Shown here piece after piece: positions 10,190-21,818 of a DNA stretch of 64,000 bases. Position 1 is the stretch's first letter, and each line of letters opens with the position of its first letter. Location of the stretch: assembly GCA_036346275.1 (NCBI GenBank), contig CM070720.1, forward strand, positions 8,719,278-8,783,277, in the 5' to 3' direction. A program made the position numbers and the translations under genes. Below the pieces are notes generated by a model, which saw nothing but the letters and a program-made list of their open reading frames with translations, was not told the DNA's origin and did no database searches. The DNA comes from Otatea glauca (Eukaryota; Streptophyta; Magnoliopsida; Poales; Poaceae).

Positions 10190-10745
10190 CGACAAGGTAA
10201 AAAATATAAAATTCACTCAAAAGCCGATCGTGGGGATCAATCGGCTTAGACCCAATCAGCTTGAAGCCGATCGAGATCGAAGTAACAGGGTAAGTCTAAT
10301 TAGCCGATTAAGGCTAATCAGAGGATAAAGGCGGTCGATTACAAGAAGGCGATGCGCAACAAAATCAGAATAAATCAAACCTGGGGCGTAATTGATGATG
10401 ATCAACAATCGGCGATGCGCAACTTTATTAATCAAATCGATTAAAAAGACTAAGTTACAAAAGCTACTCCTAGTCGACAGGAAAAAGTAAGAGTAAAGGC
10501 TGGTTGATTGTATTGTGTTGGATGCCCTTGCAGTTTGCTTCGACCCTTCTTTTATACCCATCGGCCGATCGTATCCTTTTACAACACGTTTCAAGTCCTG
10601 ATCTGTATCGGCCTTATCTCGGACGGTTGTTTCTTTAAAGATTTTGCTGTTACCAATTACCTTCAAATCTTTCCAATCCTATCTATTAATTTCCACGTGT
10701 CTGACTTTATTGCCGATTTGACTATACTTACCAAATTTTGGTGCA
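10190..10745 (-). repeat. 5' LTR of the Tat element (approximate ends)
   Basis: Between the gag leader and unrelated sequence lies about 550 bp with LTR-like signals on the minus strand. There is a TATA box (10,551-10,556), a downstream AATAAA (plus-strand 10,424-10,429), and a 13-bp direct repeat (ggcgatgcgcaac at 10,348 and 10,411) in the presumed R/U5 part. The outer end near 10,745 (TGCACC on the minus strand) and the inner end are inferred. No second LTR is in the window to compare with. Confidence 0.5.
10545..10560 (-). promoter_or_regulatory. TATA box of the Tat LTR promoter
   Basis: The minus strand reads GGGTATAAAAGAAGGG here. This is a strong TATA box about 125 bp upstream of the AATAAA signal, in the correct order for U3-R. 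It would drive leftward transcription of gag-pol. Confidence 0.6.
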
Positions 10746-11195
10746 AAAAGGATGCTACTTGAATTTTTTTTAAGTGTTCATGGACTAGCAACTGTTGCAT
10801 GTAGTTGCTTCCCAATGTCATGTAAGAGGGCTTTGATAATAATTTGCTTGATGGTTGTCTGATTGGTGATGTTTATCTATTATTAAGATTATGCTTAGTT
10901 CTAAAACTGATTTAGTTAATATATTTACTAGAAAAACCCTGCTATTTTGTTGCGCTAATCCTAAACTTTGTTGCTTAGACTCTGTTGTGCTCCACCATGC
11001 TCCATGGTCGTATGTAAATAGCACGAATGGTTCTATCAAGAAGGCTAGCATTTGATGTTGCTAAGCATAGTAACATAAGGCCATCCAACTCTATGGCTAA
11101 CCAAAATCACTAGAGAAGATACCAGGAGGTGACTAAAACCAGTGGAAAGTTAACTGAGCATAATAATTTTTTGGTTTGACATGTAGGTCATGCAC
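10746..11195. other. unassigned 450 bp between Tat and Angela elements
   Basis: AT-rich sequence without a convincing open frame, splice-site pattern or similarity to the other repeats in the window. It is the left flank of the Angela element. The base pairs next to it (TGCAC) would be the candidate target duplication, but the element's right end is lost, so this cannot be tested here. Confidence 0.5.
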
Positions 11196-11275
11196 TGTTG
11201 GAGATATGCCCTAGAGGCCAATCATGGTGATGATTGTAATGTAATATGCTTTTGTTGTTCCATTAATAATGTCAT

Positions 11276-12902
11276 TGAAGGACCGAGATGGCGAACAGAG
11301 GGGGGGTGAATGGTCGCAAATAAAAATTCCCCCAAAATACTCCAACAAAAACCTCGACAAGATCGCTCAAAGGAAATTGTGAAAAACCCGAAAAACTAGA
11401 CAACTATGTGTACCTCAAGCTTGCATGGATAAGTACCATAAAATATGTGGGGATTTTTGAGTCACAATCCTGGTTGTCTAGTGTCCAAGATAAAGAGGAA
11501 TCAATTCAAACTCTTGCTTTTAGAAAGGACATCAATTCAAATCACAAAAGTCACTTTCAGAAAAGCAAAAGCAGAATTTCCAGAACTTGTCCTCAATTTG
11601 CACAGGAGGTTGGTGGGTTTCTGCAGCTCACAAAATTCTGAGAATTTTTCTCCCCATGAGCATCAGAGTCGTGAAGAACTCCACCAAATTTCTCCTCAAA
11701 AACCCTTACAGAAAAAACAGGAAAAATCTAAGAACACAGTAGTATGCTCAAGAACTTCGAGCAGAAAGTTTGGGGCTCGGTTTTCACCTCATGGCGCCCA
11801 AACGGTGCAACAAGTGAACTCCAAAATTTTTATACAGGTGTATATCAGAGTCCTGCACCTCCTACAATAACAATCACTCAAAAAAGATTTTTATATATTT
11901 TTTAAAAAATCAAACACTGACTGCTGCGCGAAGAACAAGTTCTGAACAAAGTTGGAACTTGAAAGAAAAGATGTTCTCTACTCAATCCAAGAGTGCAAAA
12001 GAGATGTAAAACCATATGAACACAATCAAAACATCCAAGATTAGCAGCATTTAGAAGGAGGAGAGGCAAATCCAAATTACTTGAAAGTAAATTGCGGGAA
12101 AGTAAATGCTGAATTTAAATTGCGTAAAGTAAAGACATAATGTAAATGCGCAAAATAAATTCAGAGGTGGATGGATAAAACTTTCATTTCTGGAAGGGGA
12201 GGTTACAAAGCCCCACATTAATGTGGGCAAAGTTCAAATGAGCATCAAAAACCTCAACACCTTCAAGGGAAGGAGGCTACCCCTCCACCCCTATTTATAC
12301 TACTCTTGGGCCACCTACCACCCTTGGATGAGTCCCTCAACCATAGAGCACTCATCTAAGGGCTAGAATTAACCCACACACACAGCCATGCAAGGGCTAA
12401 CCCAAAACCCACACACATACCGGGTTTTCTTGCACGGTTTTCAAAGCATACTACCTAGACCCGCTAACCTATCAACTAGACCTCAATCCGACGGCCCTCA
12501 TTGATCCACGCGGCATCTAGCTAGCATCAACTCCTTTCCTTGTCTTCTTGACTTGCCCGACTCCGTCTCCGATCATCTTCCGCGATCTCCCAATCGTTCG
12601 GACCTTCGACGCTCTCGCCTAGTCCCGGTCATCCTTCGCCTCACCATGACCTAGCACCGTCGCCCTGCAACCATCAAAGACAAGGAAACTCCTCACATAG
12701 CAATGCCCACAAAGATGTGCAATAAACCATCCAACTCATCACTACCGCATCCATACGACCGCAGATCGCCACTCTGGCAGAGACAACTCAAATTGCTTCA
12801 TTTTGGAAATCAATCCAAATCAAACTCAAACTTGAGCACACCTTGCTCAAATAAAGTCAAATACTCATCACAAACATGGATTGACCTCCACATGGTCCTT
12901 CA
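11276..12902 (-). repeat. 3' LTR of the non-autonomous SIRE-related element
   Basis: 1,627 bp, TG...CA ends. Compared with the right LTR it keeps a segment of about 42 bp (around 11,634-11,676) but lacks a segment of about 16 bp (near 12,098) that the right LTR and the solo copy have. A TATA-like GTATAAATAG is present on the minus strand at plus 12,292-12,301. Confidence 0.88.
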
Positions 12903-12914
12903 ATCTCCCCCTTG
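12903..12914 (-). other. polypurine tract of the non-autonomous element
   Basis: On the minus strand AAGGGGGAGAT abuts the LTR start TGAAGG. This is the normal position for plus-strand priming and supports leftward orientation. Confidence 0.7.
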
Positions 12915-15900
12915 ATGAGTATATTGACAAACCACACCAAAGGCATAAATTTGAGTTTGAAGAAAATGAAGAAGAAAGCAATTTTTAGTTGCAAAGTCAA
13001 ACTTGGTCCAAAGATAGAAATTAGAACCATGACCAAGTTGACGAAGAGGAATTCAGATTTTGGAAGTTTTCAACAAAAACTCAAAAATCCAACTAAACAT
13101 GTCAAATGTGATTATGAGATTATGATCCAACAGAAGTAGTAGCATAGTTTTACAAAGATCATAATAACCAAATAAGCATTCACATTTTTATCATTTTAGT
13201 GATGCTTTTTCTATGTTTTCTCCCCCTTTTGACAATATAGGCATCAATTTTTTTTTTATGTATGCATGAAATGCAATTGAAAGAGCTTTGAAGATTATCC
13301 AATTGATCAAAATGGAAGGATATTACACCAAGCTTGTCAATTTCAGAAGATGACTAAACTAAGACATGTCCAAGTGCAAATACGAGCTTAGTTTTGAATA
13401 TTTCATTTTTAGCAAGATTAGACAAGTGCAACACTTAGCTTTAGTTTCAAAAATAGAAGAATAGCCACTCTAAGGATCAAAAGGAAAACCTAGAGTTCAA
13501 CCTACTCAACACTTTGGGGAATCTAGAAAAGCATACAAGGTCCTTCGGGCTCATTTATCACTTAATGCAAATTTTGATTTATCATCATACAAGACATAGC
13601 GGGGTGCAAATGTTTGACATTATTTGCATTCTTTACCCACATATGTCTTTGTTTTTAATTTATTTGCATTTTCTTTTGACAACCAATTGACTCAAGCCGT
13701 ATCGACCATCTCAAGATGAACTCTTAAGAGGATGGTCTAGGTCAAACACGATGTATTCCAAGTTCATCCCAAGTGCAATGGGAAGCGGTCTTGTGAATGC
13801 AAGGTGTTGAGTCGTATGTGCACAAGAAGAGTCAATTTTGTTTAATTTTCATTTTTAGCACAATGATTCATGAGCAATTGAAGGACTCTAGCATGAATCA
13901 AACTAGTTTCACCCAAGTTGCTATAGGGACTCTAGAGAACTCCAAAATTTCTCAAATTATGGCACAAACCTCTAGAGAAGAAACCTAGCAAGTAAAAGCA
14001 ACAAGTTTCATCAAGTTCTTCATTTAAGGCTTATTTCATTTTTAAGCTTAGCAAGTTAAATGAACTTGGACATATCTAAGCCAGTGATTTCCTCCACATG
14101 ATGTAGCATGGTGTATAGCATGAAGATTGAGTCAATTGCATACTAGACAAAGCTCATTAAACAGGAAATGCAGTCTATATGCAATGCATGAACAGATTCA
14201 CAAACTCCCCTCAACAAATGAATCAATTTTAAGCTCAAATCTGGTTAAAGTTGAGTTATTATCAAGATTAGGCATAAAGAAAACCCGAATGAACTCAATA
14301 ACAACCAGAAAAACAGAATGAGGAGAAGAAGCCGAGAAACTGCAAAACTGGATGGCATTTGAGCATAGATAAGATAGAAGAGACTCACTAAGGCTTAGAC
14401 TCGCTCTTATCTTCCCCAGTTACTGACATAGGGAAGCTGACTCTAGATCCCAACTAAGGAGTGCACACGACCTGCCTACCCAGAGGCCCAATACCGCTAG
14501 ACTTATAAGACTGTGAGGGAACTCAACCTAGAGAGAAGAGAGAACAGCTAATCACGCATGATAGCAACCTAAAGCACAAGATAAGAGGTCCATGGAAGGC
14601 ATGCCAGAAGTGTAAGTGAGTGAACTCAACTCAAGAAAACAAGCCCAAAGTCACCCAGAAGAAGAAATGAAATGTTTGAAGAAAATATATACATATAATA
14701 CAGATCAGCTCCCCTCAAGATATGCCATATGAGCTCATAAACCCAAGCTCAAATCCCCTGAACACACTCTACTCCCTTGAGGCACACTCTAAAACTCTCA
14801 CCTCACAAGAGATAGGTAGAAAGCTAGAGGAGAAGAGATAAGATCTAAAACCACATGGTCTCTAAGGAGCAAGATGGCTCAAGGTAAGAAGCAACCTAAC
14901 TATGCTAGAAGTCCAACCAAAAGACTCTAGACAAACAGACACAAGCTCTACCTACAAAAGAACCACAACCTCCTAAGAGACCCATCACTATCATCAACAT
15001 TTTCAGAGGTACTTACCTACTGCAGTGTAGTGCAAGTAGTGGCAAATGACCAAGTGGATCCAAAAGCAGAGGAAGAAGACTTAGAGATATTCCTAGGATG
15101 ATGGTCTCCTCACCGAAAGCCTACACACATGCATCCAACAAATCTATGCTTTCAAAATCAAGTTAGGCGGATCCAGTTCCTAGGCACGAATGGACAAGAT
15201 ACAGAAAAGTGTGGCAAATGATCATCTTGAGCATGAACATGATGCGTAGGTAATGTAAGATCATGATCACAACCAAGCTAAAGATAGCATCAAGATCCAT
15301 ATATCCATAGACAACAAGTGAAAACATATCCACATGATAAACAACGAAGAAGGTGCATCATAGCACTGCATGTTTGTGTAAGAAGCTAAGCAAGGTGCAT
15401 CATAGCATCATCATGTCAAGTGTAAGAAGCTAAGCAAGGTGCATCACAAAAACAAAATGCTAGCAGGATCATGTGCAAGCCTAGAAATACATGGATCAAG
15501 ATACTACCTAAACATGGCAATGAGCATGTAAATGAAGAAATACCACAATGAAGCACAACAACATGCTACTAGATATAACTTGAGCAAGATGAATGAAGAC
15601 AACCAAAGAGGATCATGCATAAAACAAACCAATTAGCAACATCAAGATCCATTTATCCATAGTCTCAATAACAATATTTACATGCTGTGAAAAGGCCCGT
15701 CAAAAGAAGACCAAACAAAAGGTCATGAGGACACAGATAAAGATGAAAGTAAATGGTGACAATGGACACAAAGATGAGAAGCTACTTATGGCAACACTCT
15801 ATGCATGATGATGAATACATGCCATGAATGAAAAACACAAGCTCATGCAAAAATAGGTATGAAGCATATAAGCATGAAGGACAATAAAAGGTGATCATGA

Positions 15901-16879
15901 ACAATATAAGTCATACAGCAACAGCTAGATCATATGACCCTAATCTCATGAAAGGCATTCACATGTAGCACAAAGTCTGACAAACAAAGTCTAAACAAAG
16001 CTAATCATGGATGTAATAGAAAATCAGGGTCATATAACCTAGATACTACTCATGACAAAATAAAGTAAATGATATACAACACGTGCCCATAGTTAACACA
16101 AATGCTCATACCAAATGAACAATATCATGGACAGGATAAAAACAAGAAAATCACATGCTGGGAAAGAGCTCATGAATTTAGGATATAATACATGAAGCAC
16201 AAAGATGGTTGGGGAAAACATGCTATGGCACAAAACAAGACAGACAAAAACTAACAAGACCTAGCAAAGTACATATAATACACATGGGAGCAAGAGCAAT
16301 CACAACATGTCATGGAAATGATGATCACAAGTATAACCGACATGAGGGTATGAGATAGCTAACCATGGAAGTGGAAGTCCCCAATGTTGTTATCATGAAG
16401 CTCAACACTTGTGGAGCGAAACACGAGGCAAACAAAGTTGAAAGTACATGCAGGTTAACATGATGCTCATGATGGTCATGCAGGAAGATCCAATCCTCTA
16501 GAGACAAGCCGCAAAGGCCAACTCGGAATTCACATCGAGTGCCAACATTGAAAAGCGACAAACCAATCCTAGATGAGATTAGTAAAGATCAACATGACCA
16601 ACATACTTACCTTCAACTCTTGCCGTGAGTGAGTACCTCGAGGAAAACGAGGTCCACTACTTGTGCACGCGAAGATGATGCCTCAGACAACTCATGGACT
16701 AAGAATCGAACTAAGAAAGGACAAGTCCACAAGATGACCCAAATCCACTCCACTAGGCAGTGATCACATCCTCAAGCTAGCCTCAAGCGACTCATGCCAT
16801 GAGAAAGGCAAAAGGCACTTAAAAGCATCATCGCATAGACATGACACAAGGAAATGACACAAGAGGGAAAGATGACTCC
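12915..16879. other. non-coding A-rich internal region of the non-autonomous element
   Basis: About 4 kb with no open frame above about 80 codons that resembles a protein and no domain motif in any frame. The base composition is A-rich on the plus strand, with recurrent ATCATG, AAGCA and CACAAG words and occasional short tandem repeats. It occupies the place where protease, integrase and RT would lie in an autonomous SIRE element. I see no gene in it. Confidence 0.7.
15376..15446. repeat. 44-bp tandem duplication in the internal region
   Basis: A 27-bp unit beginning gtgtaagaagctaagc occurs at 15,376-15,402 and again at 15,420-15,446, with a 44-bp period. A shorter related piece (aaggtgcatcatagca) lies just before, near 15,350. 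It is a small local duplication inside non-coding retrotransposon sequence. Confidence 0.75.
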
Positions 16880-18645
16880 GTACTGGGATAGAGTGAAGAC
16901 TTGGGGACCCAATACTAAACCACTGACGCCTCAGTACCAAATGCATCAAGAAGAGCGGACTTGAGTGTCTCTCGACATTTAACCCTAACAAGATCAAGAG
17001 CAACTCTAGTAGATGATCTAGGAGCTGAATCGGGTTGGCTCGCTGTGGTGCAAAGCCGAACCACCCGGTGAAGCTGCCTAAAACTCCTACCGAACGCCTC
17101 ACCGCGATATCTACCTCGACGAGAAAAGCGAGGAATATCAAGAGGACGGCGGAAAGACCGACTACGAACAGCTCCAGACTAAAACTCAAAGAACTAGCAT
17201 GAAAACCGAGTCCGGACGCGCCTAAAAAAAGCGACTCTCTAACTTTGTCTAGAAGCGGTGTGTACCTTAGAGCACTCAAAGTGCGGGATGACCTGAATAC
17301 CCCTATGAGCAAAGAACACGCTTACGCCGAGTGATCTTGGCGTGCTCAAGGTAAATCTACTAGGTGACCATCCTTCTTACAAAGGTGCATGTGTACTTCG
17401 TCTTGCTAGAGACAGAAGCAACAGGAGTAACACCCTTCTTGTCAGAAGTCCTATGGACAACCCCAGCAGACCTAAACATGGTGGTGCTCACTCTGAGAGC
17501 TACCACAATCTCACCACTCTTGGAGCCGCGCACAATTGTGGGAGGATGCGCCCGAGCGTGCTCCAAGGGATCAAATCCTAGACCTTGATTGAATCTACCA
17601 ATCTTGGATTGGTCTAGAATAAAATTGAGCTTCTTCTTGCCTCCAACAAACTTCTCGAGAGTGCTCATAAGATACTGGCAATCTCGAAAGAAAGAAGCAC
17701 AAGAAGAACAGGGGGAAGGAGAGGAAGAAGAAGAACCAGAAAGAGAAGATCTCTCAGCACGTGCTTTTTGTTCCCTTAGCACGGCTGCCTCAATCTTGAG
17801 GGCCTCACAAGAAACGCAAGGAGCATCTCTAATCCTAAGGGTTTGGTCTTTTTACTTCTTCTTAAGCTCGACATGGATTTGATCCACATCATCCTTAACC
17901 CCAATACACAAAGAGCAACCAGCTTTTGACTTATCTAGTAAGTCCTTAGCAAGTTGATCACACTTAACATTCAAAGCATCATTGTCAAGTTTTAGTTGCC
18001 TCTGACCCTCACATGAGTCGACCGGGTCCTTATAAGCATGCAATTCAAGTTCATCATTTCTAGCGAAAGCTTTCTAAGGTGTTCGCCATGGCATCAATTT
18101 CGCAAGCAATTTAGGGTAATTATTACAAGAAGCATTTGTGTGAGCATGAGAAAAGCTAGCATCGTAGGAATATCAATAGTAATGAACTAGCATTCTTCGA
18201 CCTTAGATTCTCAAGATCAACAAGCACACTATCATGCAAAGTCCTTAGGTTCTCCACTCCACAAGCAAAGCATCACAGAGTGTACAGCTATCGAGTCTCG
18301 GAGGAACATGATTTAAGTGAAGCTAACTCCCGAGACAAGCTATCTACCTCCTTCTCTAACTCGTAACACCTCGACCTAGCCTTAGCATGAAACTTGCCTA
18401 ATTTACTGAAGGCATCATTTAACTCGTCGTAGGTGGGTACCTCATCCGTGTCGTTGTACACCTCGAGTCGCTTACTTCAATGGCGCCGCCATGGAGCACA
18501 TGCTTGAGAAGTCGTCGTTGCCCTTCACCTCTCGCCATATCGGAAGCCCCGGGCGGTGATGTATGACTCCATCGGCGATTTCCAAAACAAAAAATCAACT
18601 CCAGCAAAAAATGGGAGGCTTGGTGGAATACTTGTCCATCGCCAT
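16880..18645 (-). pseudogene. decayed SIRE-type gag of the non-autonomous element
   Basis: The likely start is the ATG at 18,645, about 40 bp inside the primer-binding site. The capsid N-terminus is recognisable in shifted frames (GVDFLFWKSPMESYITARGF near 18,560-18,610, matching the PxFxGxNYxxWKxxMxxYL signature of Copia gag). Further along come coiled-coil-like DNDALNVKCDQLAKDLLDKS (17,900-18,000), the conserved LEKFVGGKKKLNFILDQSK box (about 17,610-17,670) and a zinc-knuckle remnant broken by one missing base (about 17,375). The WVPK-type tail is near 16,890. Many stops and frameshifts rule out a functional protein. The domain order matches the intact gag at 57,284-59,395. Confidence 0.7.
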
Positions 18646-18685
18646 GGCTCTTGAGACCGGTCAAGATCTATGGAAGAGCAAAACC

Positions 18686-18698
18686 GGCTCTGATACCA
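18686..18698 (-). other. primer-binding site of the non-autonomous element
   Basis: The minus strand reads TGGTATCAGAGCC two bases from the right LTR. It is a perfect complement to the 3' end of initiator-methionine tRNA. It identifies the right LTR as the 5' LTR. Confidence 0.88.
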
Positions 18699-18700
18699 AT

Positions 18701-20295
18701 TGAAGGACCGAGATGGCGAGCAGAGGGGTGGTGAATGGTCGCAAATAAAAATTTCCCCAAAATACTCCAACAAAAACCTCGACAAGATCGCTCAAAGGAA
18801 ATTGTGAAAAACCCGAAAAACTAGACAACTATGTGTACCCCAAGCTTGCATGGATAAGTACAATAAAATATGTGGGGATTTTTGAGTCACAATCCTGGTT
18901 GTCTAGTGTCCAAGATAAAGAGGAATCAATTCAAACTCTTGCTTTTAGAAAGGACATCAATTCAAATCACAAAAGTCACTTTCAGAAAAGCAAAAGCAGA
19001 ATTTCCAGAACTTGTCCTCAATTTGCACAGGAGGTTGGTGGGTTTCTGCAGCTCACAAGAACTCCACCAAATTTCTCCTCAAAAACCCTTACAGAAAAAA
19101 CAGGAAAAATCTAAGAACACAGTATGCTCAAGAACTTCGACCAGAAAGTTTGGGGTTCGGTTTTCACCTCATGGCGCCCAAACGGTGCAACAAGTGAACT
19201 CCAACATTTTTCCAAAGGTGTATATCAGAGTCCCGCACCTCCTCCAACAAGAATCACTCAAAAATAATTTTTCTATATTTTTACAAAAATCAAACACTGA
19301 CTGCTGTGCGAAGAACAAGTTCTGAACAAAATTGGAACTTGAAAGAAAAGATGTTCTCTACTCAATCCAAGAGTGCAAAAGAGATGTAAAACCATATGAA
19401 CACACTCAAAACATCCAAGATTAGCAGCATTTAGAAGGAGGGGAGGCAAATCCAAATTACTTGAAAGTAAATTGCGGGAATGTAATTGCGGGAAAGTAAA
19501 TGCTGAATTTAAATTGCGTAAAGTAAAGACATAATGTAAATGCGCAAAATAAATTCAGAGGTGGATGGATAAAACTTTCATTTCTGGAAGGGGAGGTTAC
19601 AAAGCCTCACATTCATGTGGGCAAAGCTCAAATGAGCATCAAAACCTCAACACCTTCAAGGGAAGGAGGCTACCCTCCACCCCTATTTATACTACTCTTG
19701 GGCCACCTACCACCCTTGGATGAGTCCCTCAACCCTAGAGCACTCATCTAAGGGCTAGGATTAACCCACACACACAGCCATGCAAGGGCTAACCCAAAAC
19801 TCACACACATACCGGGTTTTCTTGCACGGTTTTCAAAGCATACTACCTAGACCCGCTAACCTATCAACTAGACCTCAATCCGACGGCCCTCATTGATCCA
19901 CACGGCATCTAGCTAGCATCAACTCCTTTCTTTGTCTTCTTGACTTGCCCAGACTCCGTCTCCGATCATCTTCCGGCGATCTCTCAACCGTCTGGACCTC
20001 CGACGCTCCTCGCCTAGTCCCGGTCATCCTTCGCCTCACCATGACCTAGCACCGTCGCCCTGCGACCATCAAAGACAAGGAAACTCCTCACATAGCAATG
20101 CCCACAAAGATGTGCAATAAACCATCCAACTCATCACTACCGCGTCCATACGACCAGATCGCCACTCTGGCAGAGACAACTCAAATTGCTTCATTTTGAA
20201 AATCAATCCAAATCAAACTCAAACTTGAGCACACCTTGCTCAAATAAAGTCAAATACTCATCACAAACATGGATGGACCTCCACATGGTCCTTCA
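18701..20295 (-). repeat. 5' LTR of the non-autonomous SIRE-related element
   Basis: 1,595 bp, TG...CA ends. It lacks about 42 bp present in the left LTR and in the solo copy at 6,988 (missing after 19,057) and keeps about 16 bp that the left LTR has lost. A TATA-like GTATAAATAG lies on the minus strand at plus 19,682-19,693. The right flank is GTCAT, the target duplication. Confidence 0.88.
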
Positions 20296-21249
20296 GTCAT
20301 ATTATAGATGGTCAAGTGCGTGACTTGGTCGTGAAACTCTATAATGTTGTAATGACATTATTATAAAGTTATCTTTTGATTTATTTTTTTGACTGGGATA
20401 TCAATAAATGATTAATATAATCAAACACATGAGTTGTTGTGATAATCCCGTTTCACGGATTATAGATATGTGATATCAATGCAATCATGTGGATATCATG
20501 TAGGTGTCATGATATTGGACTGAACCGCTTATGAAACACCTTTTGAGGATTTGATTAGTGTCATAAGCTGTTTCATACAATAATAATGATTGATCCTTAA
20601 ACCTGAGATCAACACAGTTTCTTACATGAGGATGGTATGCTTTGATGTTGTCTAACATTGTTTGTAACTGGATAATCATAAGGACAACACTCGGGTATAC
20701 TTTGAATCTTGCAGAGGGAAGTGTATGATCAAGATGGAATTTGTCATCCTCATACCGAGGGAATGATATCAATAGGCCACTCGATGAAACAGACTAAAGA
20801 ATGTGCATGACCATGCCCGAACGATTAAGTTGTTAATCGATCGATCTTGTTAGTCTATTTTAGAGAATCGAGAAAATTGGTTTAACAATGCAAGGATGGC
20901 AGACCTCAACCTTGAGTTAAACCATGATATCAAAGTGACGAAGGGACCGACATGTATTCATTGAAGGTTTGTCGGATAAATGACATTCATGCAATTTGGG
21001 TAGTCGTTTTGTTCTGCTAGGAGCCGTTTGCGACTAATAAATCGAAAAAGGAGTTTTTCGATTTATTGCTAACATAGCATGAACCTAAAGGGTCACACAC
21101 AAGAATAGGCTTAAGACAGATTTACGAAATCTTCTCTCGTGACATACATGTCAATATGATTGAACACGATATCTGGTTATTTACAAAAGGGCTACGAATC
21201 TGCATAAAATATGATTTTATGATGGAATCATTGTAGCATTGCTGAATTT

Positions 21250-21389
21250 ACTGTAGCAAAGGCCAACACTGTAGCAAACTGACATGATACGGTGACAGCT
21301 GTCCTGGGTACTGTAGCAACCGGCTTGCTACAGTGCCACGTGGTGGATATTGTATCAAGGCGGTTGCTACAGTACCCTCTCCTATAAAA
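21250..21389 (+). promoter_or_regulatory. Angela LTR promoter: five ACTGTAGCAA motifs, G-box and TATA
   Basis: ACTGTAGCAA occurs at 21,250, 21,268 and 21,310, and in inverted form (TTGCTACAGT) at 21,325 and 21,364. A G-box core CACGTG lies at 21,337-21,342 and TATAAAA at 21,383-21,389. The spacing and the inverted pair look like a transcription-factor binding array directly upstream of the start region. This is inferred from sequence only. The truncated 3' LTR does not retain the array. Confidence 0.5.
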
Positions 21390-21806
21390 AATATGGCCTC
21401 CTGGGTTCAAAAATGAGGGAGAGAGAAATTGTGAAAAATTTGGAGAAAAAATGAGGAAGGTGAAAAAGTTTCAACTGAACCAGAAAAGTCACGAGAGTCA
21501 TATCGCGCGGTACTAGCATACCGGAATACGGTGTCGTTCGCTTGTTCGTGAGGATACCTGAAGGTCGTGGCTGCTACTGCCACGAAGATCTGACGTATCC
21601 ATTTCCACTGCTATGTCCAAGCGTTGAAGCTGTGAGCTTCGTGGAGAGCTTCTCCATAAGGCCTTGTATTTGTGTTCCTAGGATCATGGTATGCATTTAG
21701 TGCTTTTGGTGTTTTCTAAATCTTGATTCCAATGCATGTGATTGGTCCGAAAAAGGGAATAAATTTTTTAAATTTACTGGGTCTTTCCACCCCGATTTCC
21801 CAACAA

Positions 21807-21818
21807 TGGTATGAGAGC
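21807..21818 (+). other. primer-binding site of the Angela element
   Basis: TGGTATGAGAGC starts one base after the LTR end. It differs by one base from the usual initiator-methionine tRNA complement TGGTATCAGAGC. It fixes the LTR boundary and the plus-strand orientation. Confidence 0.75.

Larger units (their letters stand above)
1..10745 (-). mobile_element. Ty3/gypsy retrotransposon, Tat lineage (5' part; 3' LTR lies left of the window)
   Basis: Reading leftward on the minus strand the order is LTR, gag, protease, RT, RNase H, a second archaeal-type RNase H and integrase. An oppositely oriented ORF region then continues to the window edge. The double RNase H and the antisense ORF after integrase are hallmarks of the Tat group (Grande, Retand and similar). 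Only the 5' LTR (right side) is inside the window, so no target duplication can be read. A solo LTR is inserted at 6,988-8,626. Most of pol stays in one reading frame with short excursions caused by one-base indels, so decay is modest. The hexamer GCCGAT/ATCGGC is strikingly common across the whole element. Confidence 0.85.
11276..20295 (-). mobile_element. complete non-autonomous LTR retrotransposon, SIRE-related (9.0 kb)
   Basis: Two 1.6-kb LTRs with TGAAGGACC...GGTCCTTCA ends enclose a 5.8-kb internal region. The 5-bp duplication GTCAT flanks it. A primer-binding site next to the right LTR and a polypurine tract next to the left LTR show that it is transcribed leftward. There is no RT, integrase or RNase H, only a decayed gag near the 5' end. 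The rest is A-rich and non-coding. By structure it is a large retrotransposon derivative that would need enzymes from a relative. It sits in the 5' LTR of the Angela element and is therefore younger than it. Confidence 0.88.
11196..21805 (+). repeat. 5' LTR of the Angela element, split by a 9-kb insertion
   Basis: The LTR occupies 11,196-11,275 and 20,301-21,805 (about 1,585 bp in total) and ends CCCAACA, giving TG...CA termini. The insertion between the two parts duplicated GTCAT (11,271-11,275 and 20,296-20,300). The segment 20,301-20,930 is closely matched by 37,650-38,078 plus 40,001-40,196 in the 3' LTR. It has a TATA box at 21,383 and a dense motif array just before it. The body has no coding capacity. 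Confidence 0.87.

Noticed and set aside
11408..11870. Plus-strand frames (MYLKLAWISTIKYVG... type) repeated at 18,833-19,325
   Set aside because: They recur because the two LTRs are copies of each other. They run antisense to the LTR promoter, lack domain motifs and are broken in the solo copy at 6,988.
16764..17312. 182-codon minus-strand frame with hydrophobic, membrane-like composition
   Set aside because: It has no ATG at its start and is an out-of-phase reading of the decayed SIRE-type gag; the WVPK tail is in another frame.
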